DNA of 64,000 bases from Apostichopus japonicus (GCF_037975245.1 NC_092578.1:8846359-8910358), one strand, 5' to 3'. Shown: positions 1-27,200, counted from the stretch's first letter. Numbers and translations are program-made. Notes: generated by a model not told the origin, from the sequence alone.

Positions 1-14985
<14,985 letters not shown>

Positions 14986-15098
14986 CTGACGGCTTCTATG
15001 GGCATACGAGACAAAAGCGTTAGTAAGCCTATCATGAAATAGGTATACGAAAAACTCTGTCTAAGCTTAAATGATTATTGTTTGCGTTCTGCCTAACA

Positions 15099-15104
15099 AA
15101 TAAA
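15099..15104 (+). terminator. Candidate polyadenylation signal for the RTK gene
   Basis: AATAAA 114 bp after the stop codon. A second AATAAA lies at 15242-15247. Either could define the 3' end. Confidence 0.5.
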
Positions 15105-15241
15105 CTGACGCAGCACCAAATACTGGAGACAGTCGTACCTTTCATCATGATAGTTACAGTTCTTATAGCTGCACTGAAATTTCTTCGAAAGTGAAATAAT
15201 GATTTGGCAAATCAGCTATTCGCTTGTACACATGATGTAAA

Positions 15242-15247
15242 AATAAA
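15242..15247 (+). terminator. Second candidate polyadenylation signal for the RTK gene
   Basis: AATAAA about 257 bp after the stop codon, followed by AT-rich sequence and then a poly-G run. Confidence 0.45.
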
Positions 15248-15249
15248 TT

Positions 15250-16888
15250 TGAAAATACAATTACAATACAGGTGAATGGGGGGGGGGGGGGGGATAGTGT
15301 ATATGTCGTTTATAATGTATACCTATGCATATGAGGTGTATTCACATTGTACATATAAGAGAGGTAGTAGGGTGGGTCGTTCGTATAGCCTATTGACCTT
15401 AAAATGTGCAGCGTTCAAACTTTTAATGACTTGTTTGTATTATAAATCACATCACTGTCTTTCTTTCCTTTTTTACGACATTAAGCGAGTTCCCAACTTC
15501 ACATGCAGAAGACACCCTAATTATTCGAGATGGTACGAACAAGGAATTTATAAAGAGGTGTAGCCCTGAGTGGGATCGTTGAAATATATATAGGAGAGTA
15601 TGGAGGCATCATTTCTCGTCCAGAAAAAAATAAAATAAAATCGTAGACTTCAAATAATGCATTCCGAGGTACCGTGACTATATATAGTGGCGGCATTGGG
15701 AGGAATTTGTGCATTCCACCAACCCAAATGCTTGCCCACGCCCCAGATAACCCGCCCCCCCCCCCCCCCCCATAGTCGGCTGAATAAATCCAAACTGAAA
15801 CATTCTCCATTACGTCCAAATTACATTTATTTGGGTCGTAATAATAAAGTTACAAAATACACCAAACCTTCCGGAGGTCAGCTTCGACATACATTCCAAT
15901 AAAATTGGAATCTCTAAAACGTATTAATTCTGTGCTTAGGTTAAAATAACTACCAGAGAATTGTCTAAAATCGCAACAGCTTCCGGACTTGGATCGAGTA
16001 CCTACCACAGAAATTAAATTCTCCACAAAATATGCTTTCGTCATAAGTTACCTAAAAAAGCCATCAAATTCCGAAGATATTTAATCTCTACTCACATATC
16101 TAGTTTGTGCTGTAAAACTAGCTATGAGAGAACAAGGAAGACCTGAAAGCACACTTGACCTCCCGTGAGCTACGGCTCGAAGACCCCCACTAGGGTCATG
16201 GGATACACTCCAGAGAAATTTAAGTGTATAGTACCTCTTTCTGGCATGTATTTTGGCTCTACCAAATTCACTAAAAGTGCTTGTAGCTTCTGGGGGCCCA
16301 TTACTCCCAGCAAATAACAGTGTACAGTTGCAATTATAAAGCAACTTGCCCCTTTTGTTATATTTATTGAAATATTGCTCAGCTAGTCACTACAAGTCGG
16401 TCTTGAAATCGATCAACATACCCACCCGCCTTGAAATAATGGTGAATGTACGACCCTATATAGTTATACCACATTCATTTGCTTTCGATCACAACTTTGA
16501 ATTTCACGTAAAATTGAAAATATTCTTATATATATTATACTTTGATTCATCGAAGAAAAAACGTGGGTCGATAGGTATAGGTAGGGGGGGGGGGGCGGCG
16601 TGTAGGACGTTTCACGTGAGGTCGGAGTACATGTTTGCACTTATAGCTATATACTATATTTTGATGAGGTAAAAAATGTGTGGGGATGAACTGACCCCGA
16701 CCCAACCCTCCCCCCTCCCTCTCCCCTCACCACAGTCTCGATTCGCTCCAAGTTTTACTTAACTATAAGTCTCCGTGTTGTCTCAGATTTAAGTACAGGC
16801 CGCTGTCACCACATTTATGTATTCTTTTTAATTTTACTGGAAAAAAAACAATCGGAAATTCATAGATTTTGTTAAAATGGGTATGAGG

Positions 16889-16923
<35 letters not shown>

Positions 16924-17320
16924 ATAGAAAAATGTATTATAAATGCGACGTTAATATTACGAAAACTAAATAATGCCAACATATTTGTAAATTTTCCTTT
17001 TATCAATTTGTCGATAAGCAATTAAACATGATATATGTAACCTGCATATACGCTATAAATTCTTTTAAACATGTTATTTCATGCTTTCGAATGTACTGCA
17101 CTATTAAACATTGTGAATATTTAAGCAATTTTTTAAGGCGTGCTAATTCTTTGTAGCTAAGTACTGAAAAAGCAATGCAACTAAGAAATGTTTTAAGCTC
17201 AATTTCTGAGTTGAAGTTAAAAAACAATACAGTTGTAACTCTTCAAGTAACCTATAGTTCCATTTCTTGTTGTCATTTGGTAACTCAAAGAGAAACGTAT
17301 TTTATACAATTTGTTTACTC
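15250..17320. other. Intergenic sequence after the RTK gene; no gene seen
   Basis: AT-rich sequence with poly-G/poly-C runs near 15280, 15757 and 16586 and an (AT)n tract. Open frames up to about 108 codons lack recognisable domains, sensible composition or splice context. No RNA gene recognised. Confidence 0.6.
16891..16921. repeat. (AT)n microsatellite
   Basis: About 15 AT dinucleotides in intergenic DNA. Confidence 0.97.
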
Positions 17321-17329
17321 CACAAGAAC

Positions 17330-17678
17330 CAAGGGCGTAGGAACCGGGGGGCGGGGGCGCCAGCCCCCCCCAGTGAAAAATGGGGGGAAGTATCATTCCG
17401 CCCCCCGCTCCGCAAGTCAGAAAACCCCTTTTTCATTTCCAATGAGAAAAAGATCTCATTTGGAGCACCAAATTGCATCTAAGGCCAGCTGAAATTGCAA
17501 AATTAATTACAAAATGGAGTGGGTGTTGAAGTGTGATGAATTGCATCTGAGGCCACCTGCAAAAGCAAAAAAAAATCCAAAGGGGGAGGGTGACACCCCC
17601 TCCTCTAGACTCCTCCCCCAGTCCGGCCATCAGTCTTCAGCCCCCCACCCCACTCAAAAGTACCTTCCTACGCCACTG
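17330..17678. mobile_element. Small hAT-like MITE, relative of the 9629-11517 element
   Basis: Ends CAAGGGCGTAGGAACC and CCTTCCTACGCCACTG (imperfect inverted repeats), flanked by a perfect 8-bp target duplication ACAAGAAC (17322-17329 and 17679-17686). The interior carries GCACCAAATTGCATCTAAGG and a GGGAGGGTGACACCCCCTCC palindrome, the same motifs as the unit amplified in the larger element, but here in about two partial copies. 349 bp, no coding capacity. Confidence 0.9.
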
Positions 17679-17689
17679 ACAAGAACAAA

Positions 17690-19405
17690 TCTTACAGAAA
17701 TTCACTCAACGTATAGCCTAGCTTACAAGAATAACCTAAAAACTCTCTTTACTGACTTCGTATACTGATTTCACTGAATTTAACGTTGTCTATAGACAGA
17801 GAGATGGGACCTGTATTGTCTGGTAGAAAACAGTATAGTGCTTCCTAAGTAGTGACCTATATCGTGAAAGCCTGAAAGGCATCCACAAGTGATCTAAATT
17901 ATCCGAAGTGTAATAATTATATTGCTATAAATATGTAACGACGTTTGTTATTTCCCGTGCCCCCTGCCCCCCCCCCCCCACAATTTGAAAGCATGTTCTA
18001 AGTCAAAAGACAAAAAGAAGATATAACTGAAGTGTCAGTAATGGATGTAATGTGGTCAGCATATTGTCTTTATATCCTTGTCAGATCAACAACATATATA
18101 CTGGTACCAAGACGTTATAACACTTAGGTAATCAATTTTGTTACATTTAGGCCCAAACCTGTTTGCAATTATTACCAAAGTATGTTATAGGACATTTTGT
18201 AACCGGCTTGTGTCTTTACATATAATACCTATATAAACATGCACACAGAGCTTTATTTCTTAAGACCATTATTTTGTGGAATAATGGGTAATAATGGTAC
18301 TAACTTTCAAACCAGCTTTGCACATGTTTTCGTTGCATTACCCGCGACCGCATTACTGTTGGGTGGAATAATGGGGGGGGGGGGGCGAATTCAGGAGGGT
18401 CATGTGTTTATATGCTATAGACTCAACATAACAGTGAAACTGTAATCTGTACCTCTTTTATCCCATAAATTCCGGTAAGTAATAGCGTCACATAGACTAG
18501 AACATAGCTAATACTTTATTGGACGAAGATGCCAAATTCGTTAAGGAATGCACAATTAAGGTTAGCCCCACAGGGATTAACCCATGAGAGATCTTGAAAC
18601 CATAAACTTTAAAACCAAATCAATTAGAAAGCGCGTATTAAATTGGTTTACACAAGAAGCAACACATTTTTGCTGTTTTGGCGTTCCATGTGTAAGCTTC
18701 ATATGTGCGAGAGATTAAAACACAACAGAATAAATAGCTTGAACTTGAAAAAGGCGCATCAAAAAGTAGGTTCTCTTTCAGCTGCCACACAACGATTATC
18801 AAAGGTTCCGACACACGTTGTGATATGAAAGTATGAAACAGTGGAGAATTCATTCAGAAATCCTGGTGTTCGTTTGCAGACTTGCAGTGTTCTAATCTTA
18901 AGTTAAGGAATGGTCATGATGTTGCATTGACCTAGTCTAGACCTACCCTACCGCCTAGGCCATGGCAATATATAACTAAGCCTAGCAAGTGATCCCACTT
19001 CCAGTAGGATATAGGCCTAGGCGTATGTAGTACTACGGCATTCTTACCGTAGCAATTTTAGTAAGTCAGTTGTGTAAGCTGCCCCTTAATGCCACTCAAA
19101 AAAAAATAATGTTGTCAACAGGAAATTCAGTGTAAGTAGGCCTGAGTGGAGTACCCAGAGACACGGGTACCCGACGAACATTCGGGTAGGCCTACCCAAA
19201 TCAAAAAACGTACCCGGGTACCCGTTTTCTGGGGTGAAAATCACATAACTGCTACGCAAGTTCTTTCATGATTTCAATAATTCCGTAAGGCCTGCATGTT
19301 TTGATTTATCAATACACGCAAATATGAAAGATTAATTTCATGAAATAACTTTCTTGTAGTGTAGATGGTTGTTTTAATTACTTGCTATTTCAATTTTTAG
19401 CCATT
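17690..19405. other. Intergenic / 5' region of the Rpp25-like gene; no gene seen
   Basis: AT-rich sequence with poly-C and poly-G runs (17970, 18373) and no convincing ORF. A possible 5' UTR exon donor, TTTTA|GTAAGTC, ends at 19060; an exon ending in A there would complete the ATG of the next exon. The GGGTACCCG-rich patch at 19160-19230 may be a repeat end. All of this is tentative. Confidence 0.4.
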
Positions 19406-19407
19406 CT

Positions 19408-19469
19408 TTTTTTCTGTGGTGATGTTATCCACACACGAAAGTGTGTGGATAACATCACCACAGAAAAAA
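19408..19469. repeat. Perfect 29-bp inverted repeat with GAAA loop
   Basis: Left arm 19408-19436 (TTTTTTCTGTGGTGATGTTA then TCCACACAC), loop GAAA 19437-19440, right arm 19441-19469, with no mismatch. It lies about 280 bp upstream of the first recognised Rpp25-like coding exon, probably in the 5' intron. A third diverged part-copy (GTGGTGTTGTTATCCCCAC) follows. No miRNA family recognised. Confidence 0.9.
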
Positions 19470-19748
19470 GTGGTGTTGTTATCCCCACTACACAATCCTT
19501 CCAAACAATTCCCCATTTCCAGGGGCAGTGGCATTATAGGGGCTGTAGCCTAAAATTTCTGGGCAAGGCTTTTATTTTTCTTGTTGGGGAGGGGGGAGGG
19601 GAGTGGGGTGTGTGAAAGATCAGGACATAGTAGTAACAAACCTGAAAGGACACAAGTTCCAATGAGAGCATTTTTAATGACCTTCATTTAAAAAAAGAAA
19701 GGAAAAAACAGAAAAAGGAAAACGTTTTCCTTCTCTTTGTTATTGTAG

Positions 19749-19903
19749 TGGAAAATTATACAAAAGGAGAGACTGTGGATGTAATCAGTGAAGAAGGTCC
19801 TTTTACCAAACTGGATTTGGACATGACCAATTGCATAAAGATGAAGATAAGTGCCGGGGGAAGCATCCGAAATTACATGGGATTCGCTCAGAGAGAGTTT
19901 GCA
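19749..19903 (+). CDS. RPP25L: Rpp25-like coding exon 1 (split start codon)
   Basis: Acceptor TTATTGTAG followed by TG GAA AAT TAT. The family starts M-E-[NH]-Y, so the Met must be made from an A at the end of an upstream exon plus this TG. Encodes ENYTKGETVDV, KLDLDMTNCIKMKISAGGS and IRNYMGFAQREFA, the first Alba strand and helix. Ends in phase 0 at GCA|GTAAGT. Confidence 0.9.
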
Positions 19904-22900
19904 GTAAGTGAAGTGTGCAACCTGTTAATTTTCTAATACCAATACAGTCACATATCTTTATAATACCAATACAGTCACATATATACAGTCACATATACCA
20001 ATCTTTCTCATATCTGAATTGGTGCGCAATGGATTCAAGATATGTGAGGTTTTGATTCATTCCCTGACATTGCATGGGTCTTTTCGACTGGTGCTAGAGA
20101 GTATTCACAAATCTCAACAGAAGTGTTGGAGAGGCTTTCCTGGCAGGGATTTTATCAGAATATGTATGTACTGAATCCTGAAATGCAATGTAAGTAGTAT
20201 GTTAACCTCCTCCTCATAATGGTTTTCTTCTGAGAGGACATAACTTTCCACATAATTGGTAAATAGACTTTGCTGAATCTGACATATCATTTTTCTTTCT
20301 CTAAAAACCTTTACAGAATTTAACTATGTGCATAAAAATAAAGCAACTTATCTTATTTTTGGTCTTCAGAAAGCTGAGAGGAGACTCATAACATTTTCGG
20401 GCTCGGGAGAGGCTGTAAATAAGGTCATCTCATGTGTTGAGATTATGAAGAGGAAACACAAGGACCCGCTTCATCAGATAAACAAAATATTTTTCAAGAT
20501 GTAAGTAATTTTTAGTAGGTATGGATAAATTGGTGACAATTTAGGGAACGGATTTGAACGAATTTGTCAGGAATATCTTTGGATGACCCTAGAAGGTAAA
20601 CTTAACCAAATAAGAACAAGAAAATCAAGTCAACTCAGGCTGATTAACTTGATTATTTAATGCGATTACTTAACTTGATTACTTAATGTGATTACTTAAT
20701 GCGATTACTTAATGCGATTCTCAATTGTGGACTCAGTAATGAATGATTTGTATAACAAGCTGCTGTATAACAAGGGCTGGAGTGTACAGTACATGTGGCC
20801 CTTATTACTCACCCTGCTACTCTTGAATCTGCGGTACCAATCAATCGAATGTGCGGTACCGATCAGTTGAATGTTCGTTACCGATAAATCAAGTATGCAG
20901 TACCGATCAATCAAATGTGCGGTACCGATCAATTGAATGTTCGGTACCGATCAATTGAATGTGCGGTACCGATCAATTGAATGTGCGGTACCGATCAATT
21001 GAATGTGCAATACCGATCTATCAAATGTGCGGTACCGATCAATTGAATGTTTGGTACCGATCAGTCACCTGTGACCAATGGCAACAACTGCCTTGCCACT
21101 CCATCATCGCCAGGGTTGCCCCTCGTAATGAGTTTCAATATCGAGTCAAATCAGGGCTCAAATGTCATTCAAATTCTTTTGTTCTCTCGCGTATCACTTT
21201 CTTTTCTTTTTTATGATAATAAAAGAGTTTAAAACCACCTGATTGTATTCTCTGTTGCAGGAAAGAAGATATTTGGGAGCCAAAAGAGGAGGACCTTGAC
21301 AGGTACCACCAAGCTTCATGTCTTACAGGCTTAGATTATCTTGTATTCTGGTGATAATAATATCCAAAACTCATCTTTTTCGTTGACTAGTCTACAGGTA
21401 ACGACAAATGCTGCTCATACTCAGCCCGACTGAGCGCAGCCATGCTCAGCACAAAGCTGACCCAACTAGACTGTTGCAATAGATTCAATAGATTTTCAAT
21501 AGATTTAAGACCTACAGTAGTTTTCAATAGTTGTCATGTCCCAGAGTCTTACAACTGACACCCACACTCTGTATGACTGATCGATGCAGACAGTAGTATG
21601 ACTGTGTGTGGTCACAGTCAGAATTGAAGACCAACACACACTTGATATGAAGGTACAACTGTAGTATGACTGTGTGTGGTCACAGTCAGAATCGAAGACC
21701 AACACACACTTGATATGAAGGTACAACTGCTCCCTGTTTAATAGGGAACACCCAAAAGACCTAAGAGTGGACATTAGGTTAATATCACTGTCAGTGTTTG
21801 AAAAGAAATGTGTTATGCTGACATTGTGATATGAATGTCTGTTACCTTATCTATTACTGATATACGTAGTTTATCAAACAATGTCTTTTAGAACATAAAT
21901 AAATGATATATATGCATGGGTAACTTTTACAGCAGGATATCAAACTGAAATTTTCTCACACTGTTTGGACCAATTTGAGGTAATTTCTGGACTCACCTGA
22001 TCACATTTTCATTGCAAATAGTCAAGGAACAGTACAAGAATTCTAAAACCAATATCAGGATTTCCAAAACAGTGTAAATATTAACGTTGACCGAAAGGCA
22101 TATTGGCTGAATCATTAACACTTGCAGAGTATGTAATGTACTATCGTATAGATGGTTGATACATAGTTGTTGTCCGACTCCAAATAATTATGACGACTTG
22201 TACACAGATACTGTACAACCAACAACTTCCATGTTAACTATCTCTTACAGGTCACTGGCGGATTTCTTATTAATAAACTCCAAAACTTTTCCCCTTTTCA
22301 AATTGCTGGCCATTTTAATGCAATTATTTGATCATATATATTATAATTTTGATCTCTCTATCCAGGTTGAAGGTCACCAGACACATACCTGCTATATCAG
22401 TCCTTCTTTCTAAAGACCCAATAGATGTCAATGAACCTGGGTAAGTGACTTCTTCTCAATGTGTAGAACTACTAAACTGTACCCTAGCTGTTTGTAACCT
22501 CAGACTGCTATTGAGTCTACAGTACTTATATATGCTAGCATTAGTTGTCTGTTCTCTCACCCTCATAGGTCATGAATGTTGTACTTGTACTGGCATTCCA
22601 CACAGTTATTTGAAAATCTAGTTACAGTGTAAGATGGAAGGATGGCTTTAGGCATACTTTTAATCTCCATATGTAATAGCCCAAAGAGAAAAGAACATTT
22701 TTTACGGTAGACACTGCCAGAACTGAGGCAGGCATGCTGGAGAATGAAGGATCATTCTCCTATAGTATGGCATCAGTGACTGTGTTAGTCAGAAACCAAT
22801 TGTAGGTTAGTCTTGTCCTTGTGTTTGCACATCTCGAAGTTTGATTTGTTCCAACAACGTGCTGTGACAAGAGCATGTGTCTGTGCATGTCTGTCCTTTA

Positions 22901-25543
22901 CATGATATGTGACAGCTAGTGATCATATGAGAAAGATCCACACACATTGTCAATGGTACTGTGAGTACTTAGAAACCTATTGCATGTAGATACATTCCAG
23001 CGACATGCTGTGACAAGAGCATGTGTCTGTGCATGTCTGTCCTTTACATGATATGTGACAGCTAGTGATCATATGAGAAAGATCCACACACATTGTCAAT
23101 GGTACTGTGAGTACTTAGAAACCTATTGCATGTAGATACATTCCAGCGACATGCTGTGACAAGAGCATGTGTCTGTGCATGTCTGTCCTTTACATGATAT
23201 GTGACAGCTAGTGATTACATGAGAAAAATCCACACATATTGTCAATGGTACTGTGAGTAGAAACCTATTGCATGTAGATACATTCCAGCGACGTGCTGTG
23301 ACAAGAGCATGTGTCTGTGCATGTCTGTCCTTTACATGATATGTGACAGCTAGTGATTACATGAGAAAAATCCACACACATTGTCAATGGTAATGTGAGT
23401 AGAAACCTATTGCATGTAGATACATTCCAGCGACATGCTGTGACAAGAGCATGTGTCTGTGCATGTCTGTCCTTTACATGATATGTGACAGCTAGTGATT
23501 ACATGAGAAAAATCCACACATATTGTCAATGGTACTGTGAGTAGAAACCTATTGCATGTAGATACATTCCAGGCACTCTTGAGTATTAAAAAAATTATCT
23601 GCTAGCCATGAGAAGTTACCTTAAAAAACGATCAATAATTTTCCAAACATGTTGTCAAAGTATGAGAACGCTTATGAAAAATCCACACATATTGTCAATG
23701 GTACTGTGAGTAGAAACCTATTGCATGTAGATACATTCCAGCGACGTGCTGTGACAAGAGCATGTGTCTGTGCATGTCTGTCCTTTACATGATATGTGAC
23801 AGCTAGTGATTACATGAGAAAAATCCACACACATTGTCAATGGTAATGTGAGTAGAAACCTATTGCATGTAGATACATTCCAGCGACATGCTGTGACAAG
23901 AGCATGTGTCTGTGCATGTCTGTCCTTTACATGATATGTGACAGCTACAGTAGTGATTACATGAGAAAAATCCACACATATTGTCAATGGTACTGTGAGT
24001 AGAAACCTATTGCATGTAGATACATTCCAGGCACTCTTGAGTATTAAAAAAATTATCTGCTAGCCATGAGAAGTTACCTTAAAAAACGATCAATAATTTT
24101 CCAAACATGTTGTCAAAGTATGAGAACGCTTATGTTGCGTTTGACAGAGAAACAAATTTTTAATCGTTAAGGATGGGCATGTCAAATATGATTTGAACAG
24201 TAACGAACTTGACGTCATCTACGCTAAAGTAGATTGCGACATTAACCCACGCTTCGGACAGTACCTACAGTAATCACAAAGAAAAACTGTTTGTATACAG
24301 ATTCAATTCTTCCTTAATTTTCGGTGAAATTTGTTATAAATTAGATATGTTTTTTAAAAACGTCGAATGGGGACAATTTTCACATGGTTAGAAAGAAAAA
24401 AATAAGATCTACAAGGAAAATGTATCAAAATCTTCCACCAGACAATTCCTTTAATCCTCGGTAGGTCTTCAAACTGTCAAAGCATGTACAATGGGAATCA
24501 GTTGCATGCACATAGTGTCCTCGTTTTGCAATCAAATGCTCTATTTATTCTGTTATTTAAAAAAAAAAAAAATGAAAAAATTAGGTCGTGTTAATAAATG
24601 CTTAACGTGTTTGTACCACTTGACCTGACTAGCAATATTGGAATCCTTAATCAGTCATACACCTTTTTGCTTCTTTTCACAGCTCTACGCCCAATTTCTG
24701 TCATACTTAAATGTCTAACTCTGTAACCCTCCTCCTCATTTGTTTTCTGCAGATAATTGTGGAGATGTAAACCCTCGAAAGCCTAGGTTCCCTCTCTAGC
24801 ACTCATTCTGTGCGATACATATGATCATACTATGGGTATTACAGTATGTAACACAGCAATGTGTGTATATCATATCTGATGTGGGCTTGTGTATATCCCA
24901 CTTGACTCGGCTACGAATAATTTACAATTGGAATTGCGAAAATTGCTCATTCTCATGTGATCATGTAGCTTTTCACACCTCTACACTCGCTGTCTGTGAT
25001 ACTTTCGTGTGTAAATCTCTAAACTTTAACCTGTGGAAAGGTGAAAACAGATATAGCTTAGCTCCCTCTTTATGCTCCCATCCTATGATGATAGGCGTGA
25101 CAGAGAGCTAGTGCGTGCGTATGTCTTGCGTGACCAGAAACAAGACACAGACATCATGGAATCATCATGAAATGGTTGCTTCGTATGTAAGCATATAACT
25201 CCACACATTGGCTGCCTGTAATGTTGATATATATGATATATATAACTCTTCTTGTTTTTATATGTTAAGGTACCAATCCCCGGGATCATTTGAAGAAGAG
25301 TGGGGAAGAGGAACGGCAAAAGCCAATGCAAACAGGAAAGACAATGTCAGGAAGAAAAGGACAAAGTTACAGCAGAGTGGAGGATCTGGAAGGAGAGAGA
25401 GACAAAAACAGAAAGGGCCCGGCCAAAGAGACCAAAGTCACAAAAAACATAAACAAGGACAGCAGGACAAAAGTCAGTCCACAAAACAGACCGGTCCAGC
25501 CCAGGACAAAAATTACCCAAAGAAGGAGAAGAGCGACGGATGA
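19749..25543 (+). CDS. RPP25L: Rpp25/Rpp25L-like Alba-domain protein (RNase P/MRP subunit)
   Basis: Exons 19749-19903, 20370-20500, 21261-21302, 22366-22440 and 25270-25543 join in consistent phase into about 225 residues. The start MENYTKGETVDV, the Alba-fold motif GGSIRNYMGFA, then RRLITFSGSGEAVNKVISCVE, LHQINKIFF, RHIPAISVLLSKDPIDVNEP and GYQSPGS follow the vertebrate Rpp25/Rpp25L order closely. In that family the protein pairs with Rpp20 (POP7) and binds the P3 stem of RNase P and MRP RNA in the nucleus. The C-terminal 80 residues are Lys/Arg/Gln-rich and probably disordered, longer than in human RPP25L and nearer RPP25 in length. The symbol marks the family; Rpp25 versus Rpp25L cannot be separated for an invertebrate. 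Confidence 0.92.
20370..20500 (+). CDS. RPP25L: Rpp25-like coding exon 2 (Alba core)
   Basis: 131 nt. KAERRLITFSGSGEAVNKVI, SCVEIMKRKHKDPLHQINKI, FFK. FSGSGxAxxKxxSCxEIxKR and LHQ are hallmarks of the Rpp25 Alba domain, with the RNA-contacting loops. Donor AAGAT|GTAAGT, phase 2. Confidence 0.95.
20831..21063. repeat. 22-bp minisatellite (GGTACCGATCAATTGAATGT)
   Basis: About eleven tandem copies in an Rpp25-like intron; the core GGTACCGATCAATTGAATGTGC is itself partly palindromic (GGTACC, CAATTG). Confidence 0.93.
21261..21302 (+). CDS. RPP25L: Rpp25-like coding exon 3
   Basis: 42-nt exon between TCTGTTGCAG and AG|GTACCA. Reads M-KEDIWEPKEEDLD-R, matching the family's ...EDSWVPxxPxLD region. 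Confidence 0.88.
21593..21728. repeat. 68-bp direct duplication
   Basis: Two near-identical copies of GTAGTATGACTGTGTGTGGT...GAAGGTACAACT in the Rpp25-like intron. Confidence 0.9.
22366..22440 (+). CDS. RPP25L: Rpp25-like coding exon 4
   Basis: 75 nt. LKVTRHIPAISVLLSKDPID then VNEPG, the last Alba strand, near-identical in pattern to human RRHVPAVWVLLSRDPLDPNE. Acceptor CTATCCAG, donor CCTGG|GTAAGT. Confidence 0.95.
22851..24135. repeat. ~144-bp satellite, about 7 copies, with higher-order duplication
   Basis: Units share GCTGTGACAAGAGCATGTGT, TTTACATGATATGTGACAGC and CCTATTGCATGTAGATACATT. A non-unit segment (GGCACTCTTGAGTATTAAAA to GAGAACGCTTATG) occurs at about 23570-23682 and again at 24029-24134, so a block of about 460 bp, two units plus that segment, was itself duplicated. 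In the Rpp25-like intron 4. Confidence 0.93.
25270..25543 (+). CDS. RPP25L: Rpp25-like terminal exon (basic tail, stop TGA)
   Basis: Starts after ATGTTAAG|G with GYQSPGSFEEEWGRGTAKAN, then a tail rich in Lys, Arg, Gln and Ser (QQSGGSGRRERQKQKGPG; DQSHKKHKQGQQDKSQST) ending KKEKSDG. Low complexity suggests disorder and RNA contacts. An overlapping second open frame (25290-25685) is a composition shadow. Confidence 0.88.
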
Positions 25544-27200
25544 GGTAATACTCTACTGGGAGAGCGAGGCGTCACAGATCGATCCCGCAGAGAAGACGAA
25601 CGCAGTGGAGACCAAGACGCTGGAAGTCACTAAGAAAGAGTCTCAGGTCCTATCCACGAAGAGGCAAAGATTAAATCCAGCATGAATAATGTCTTTGTTA
25701 GAACGGCAAGTGGAGACAGCAAAAGCAGTGTCTTTCACAGGGCGAAGACGAAAATCAAATGTGTTGACTATTTGTTGCATTATTGGGATCAACAGTTGGT
25801 GATTCTTCTTGGAAGTTTATAACATGTAAAAGAGCTATCATCCTCATCATCAGTTATCTCAGTCATTCAGTACATAGTCTCTGATGGCCAAATATTTATT
25901 AATAGAATTCATGGGTAGAAGTTGTAAATATCATCTTTTGAGGTTGTCTAGCTTTGACTAGAAGCAGCCAAATGGAGGTGAGAGGAGGTTGTGTAACTAT
26001 GGGGGTGGGGTGAGAGCATTCATGAATGTAACAAATTCTTGAGATATTAATTCTCTGGTAACTGTGATCATGTAACCTGTTGTGTTACGATATACATTGT
26101 TCTATAGGTATATGTCTGGTATCAGAAGTTAAGACTGCCACTTTGTTATAATAACAGTCAAACAAGTCAAAGTTTGTCACTTTTTCTTGGCTGAATCCTC
26201 CTGGCCACCCCTCTCTCATCTCAAGATTAGAAACATTGTTTGCATAGTAAATTACAAGCATTTGACAAGCTAGAATCAAGTTGGAAGTCACTTTGGTGTA
26301 ATATCCATCGTACAGACTAAATATTTCATCTTGTTCTCAATAGCTGCTGCTACCTGTATGTCACACCATTACATGCAGACATAGGAAGATCTATACATGT
26401 ATTGTTCAGAATATCAGGAGCGGAAATAAGAAAGTGTTGGAACACCGAAACTTGGTTAATTTTTTTTTTTCTAATCTATTCTTTGAATGTTTTAATTAAG
26501 GTGGCTAGACGTCGTGTACATTCTCCGGATTTCATGTACGTTCCCTGGATTAAAAGTGTCACCAGAAATGGCCCCATATTTTTTTAAGATCCCAGGAATA
26601 TTCCTGTAATTTTCAAAAAAGGTCCTGAATAATGTCAGTTGTACCTGTCTGACCTTTTGTTTGTAAAAGCAGTGGAACAAGCTGTGATTGTCTATCTACA
26701 AATTTAAAGTTCATTAATGAATTGCAGATAAAGTAAAGTACCTGGATCACTGAATAAGTTCATTGTCTGTAAATCAAGTGAAAATCTATTTGGCCCAAGT
26801 CACAAACAGTGAGACTTTCTACAGGTGCTCTACACTTAGGCATTAGACCATCATCCTTGAAAGATAGAAACACCAAAATGCTTACAGGCCCTCCAAATTC
26901 CACCGATCATTTAAACGGTACAGTGGAGGTACTATAAACACTTGAAGTCAACATGAGGAAGGCAACACAGATGTCAAAGTTCACACATTTCCTGGGAAAA
27001 AAACAATATGGCCACCTTTAAGTTTATAACTTGTGTTTAATGAAGTAGCTGGCTGTATTGACAGCATCATTTCTTATGGCTATTTGATAGGCTTTATATA
27101 AATACTAATATCTTTCATTTGTTTTACCCATTTCACAACAGATGTAGAGCCTGTTTACAAAGGTCTAATTGTTTTATGCCAAATAAACTCTTACCCTAGA
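25544..27200 (+). other. Probable 3' UTR and downstream of the Rpp25-like gene
   Basis: AT-rich sequence without a credible ORF. The first canonical AATAAA on this strand is at 27182-27187, with another near 27492; an earlier non-canonical signal could also be used. A diverged repeat lies at about 26500-26640 (TTCTCCGGATTTCATGTACG then TTCCCTGGATT). Confidence 0.45.

Noticed and set aside
25290-25685. 131-codon frame overlapping the Rpp25-like last exon
   Set aside because: Frame shift of the same Lys/Arg/Gln-rich sequence; the other frame continues the Alba protein in phase with GYQSPGS.
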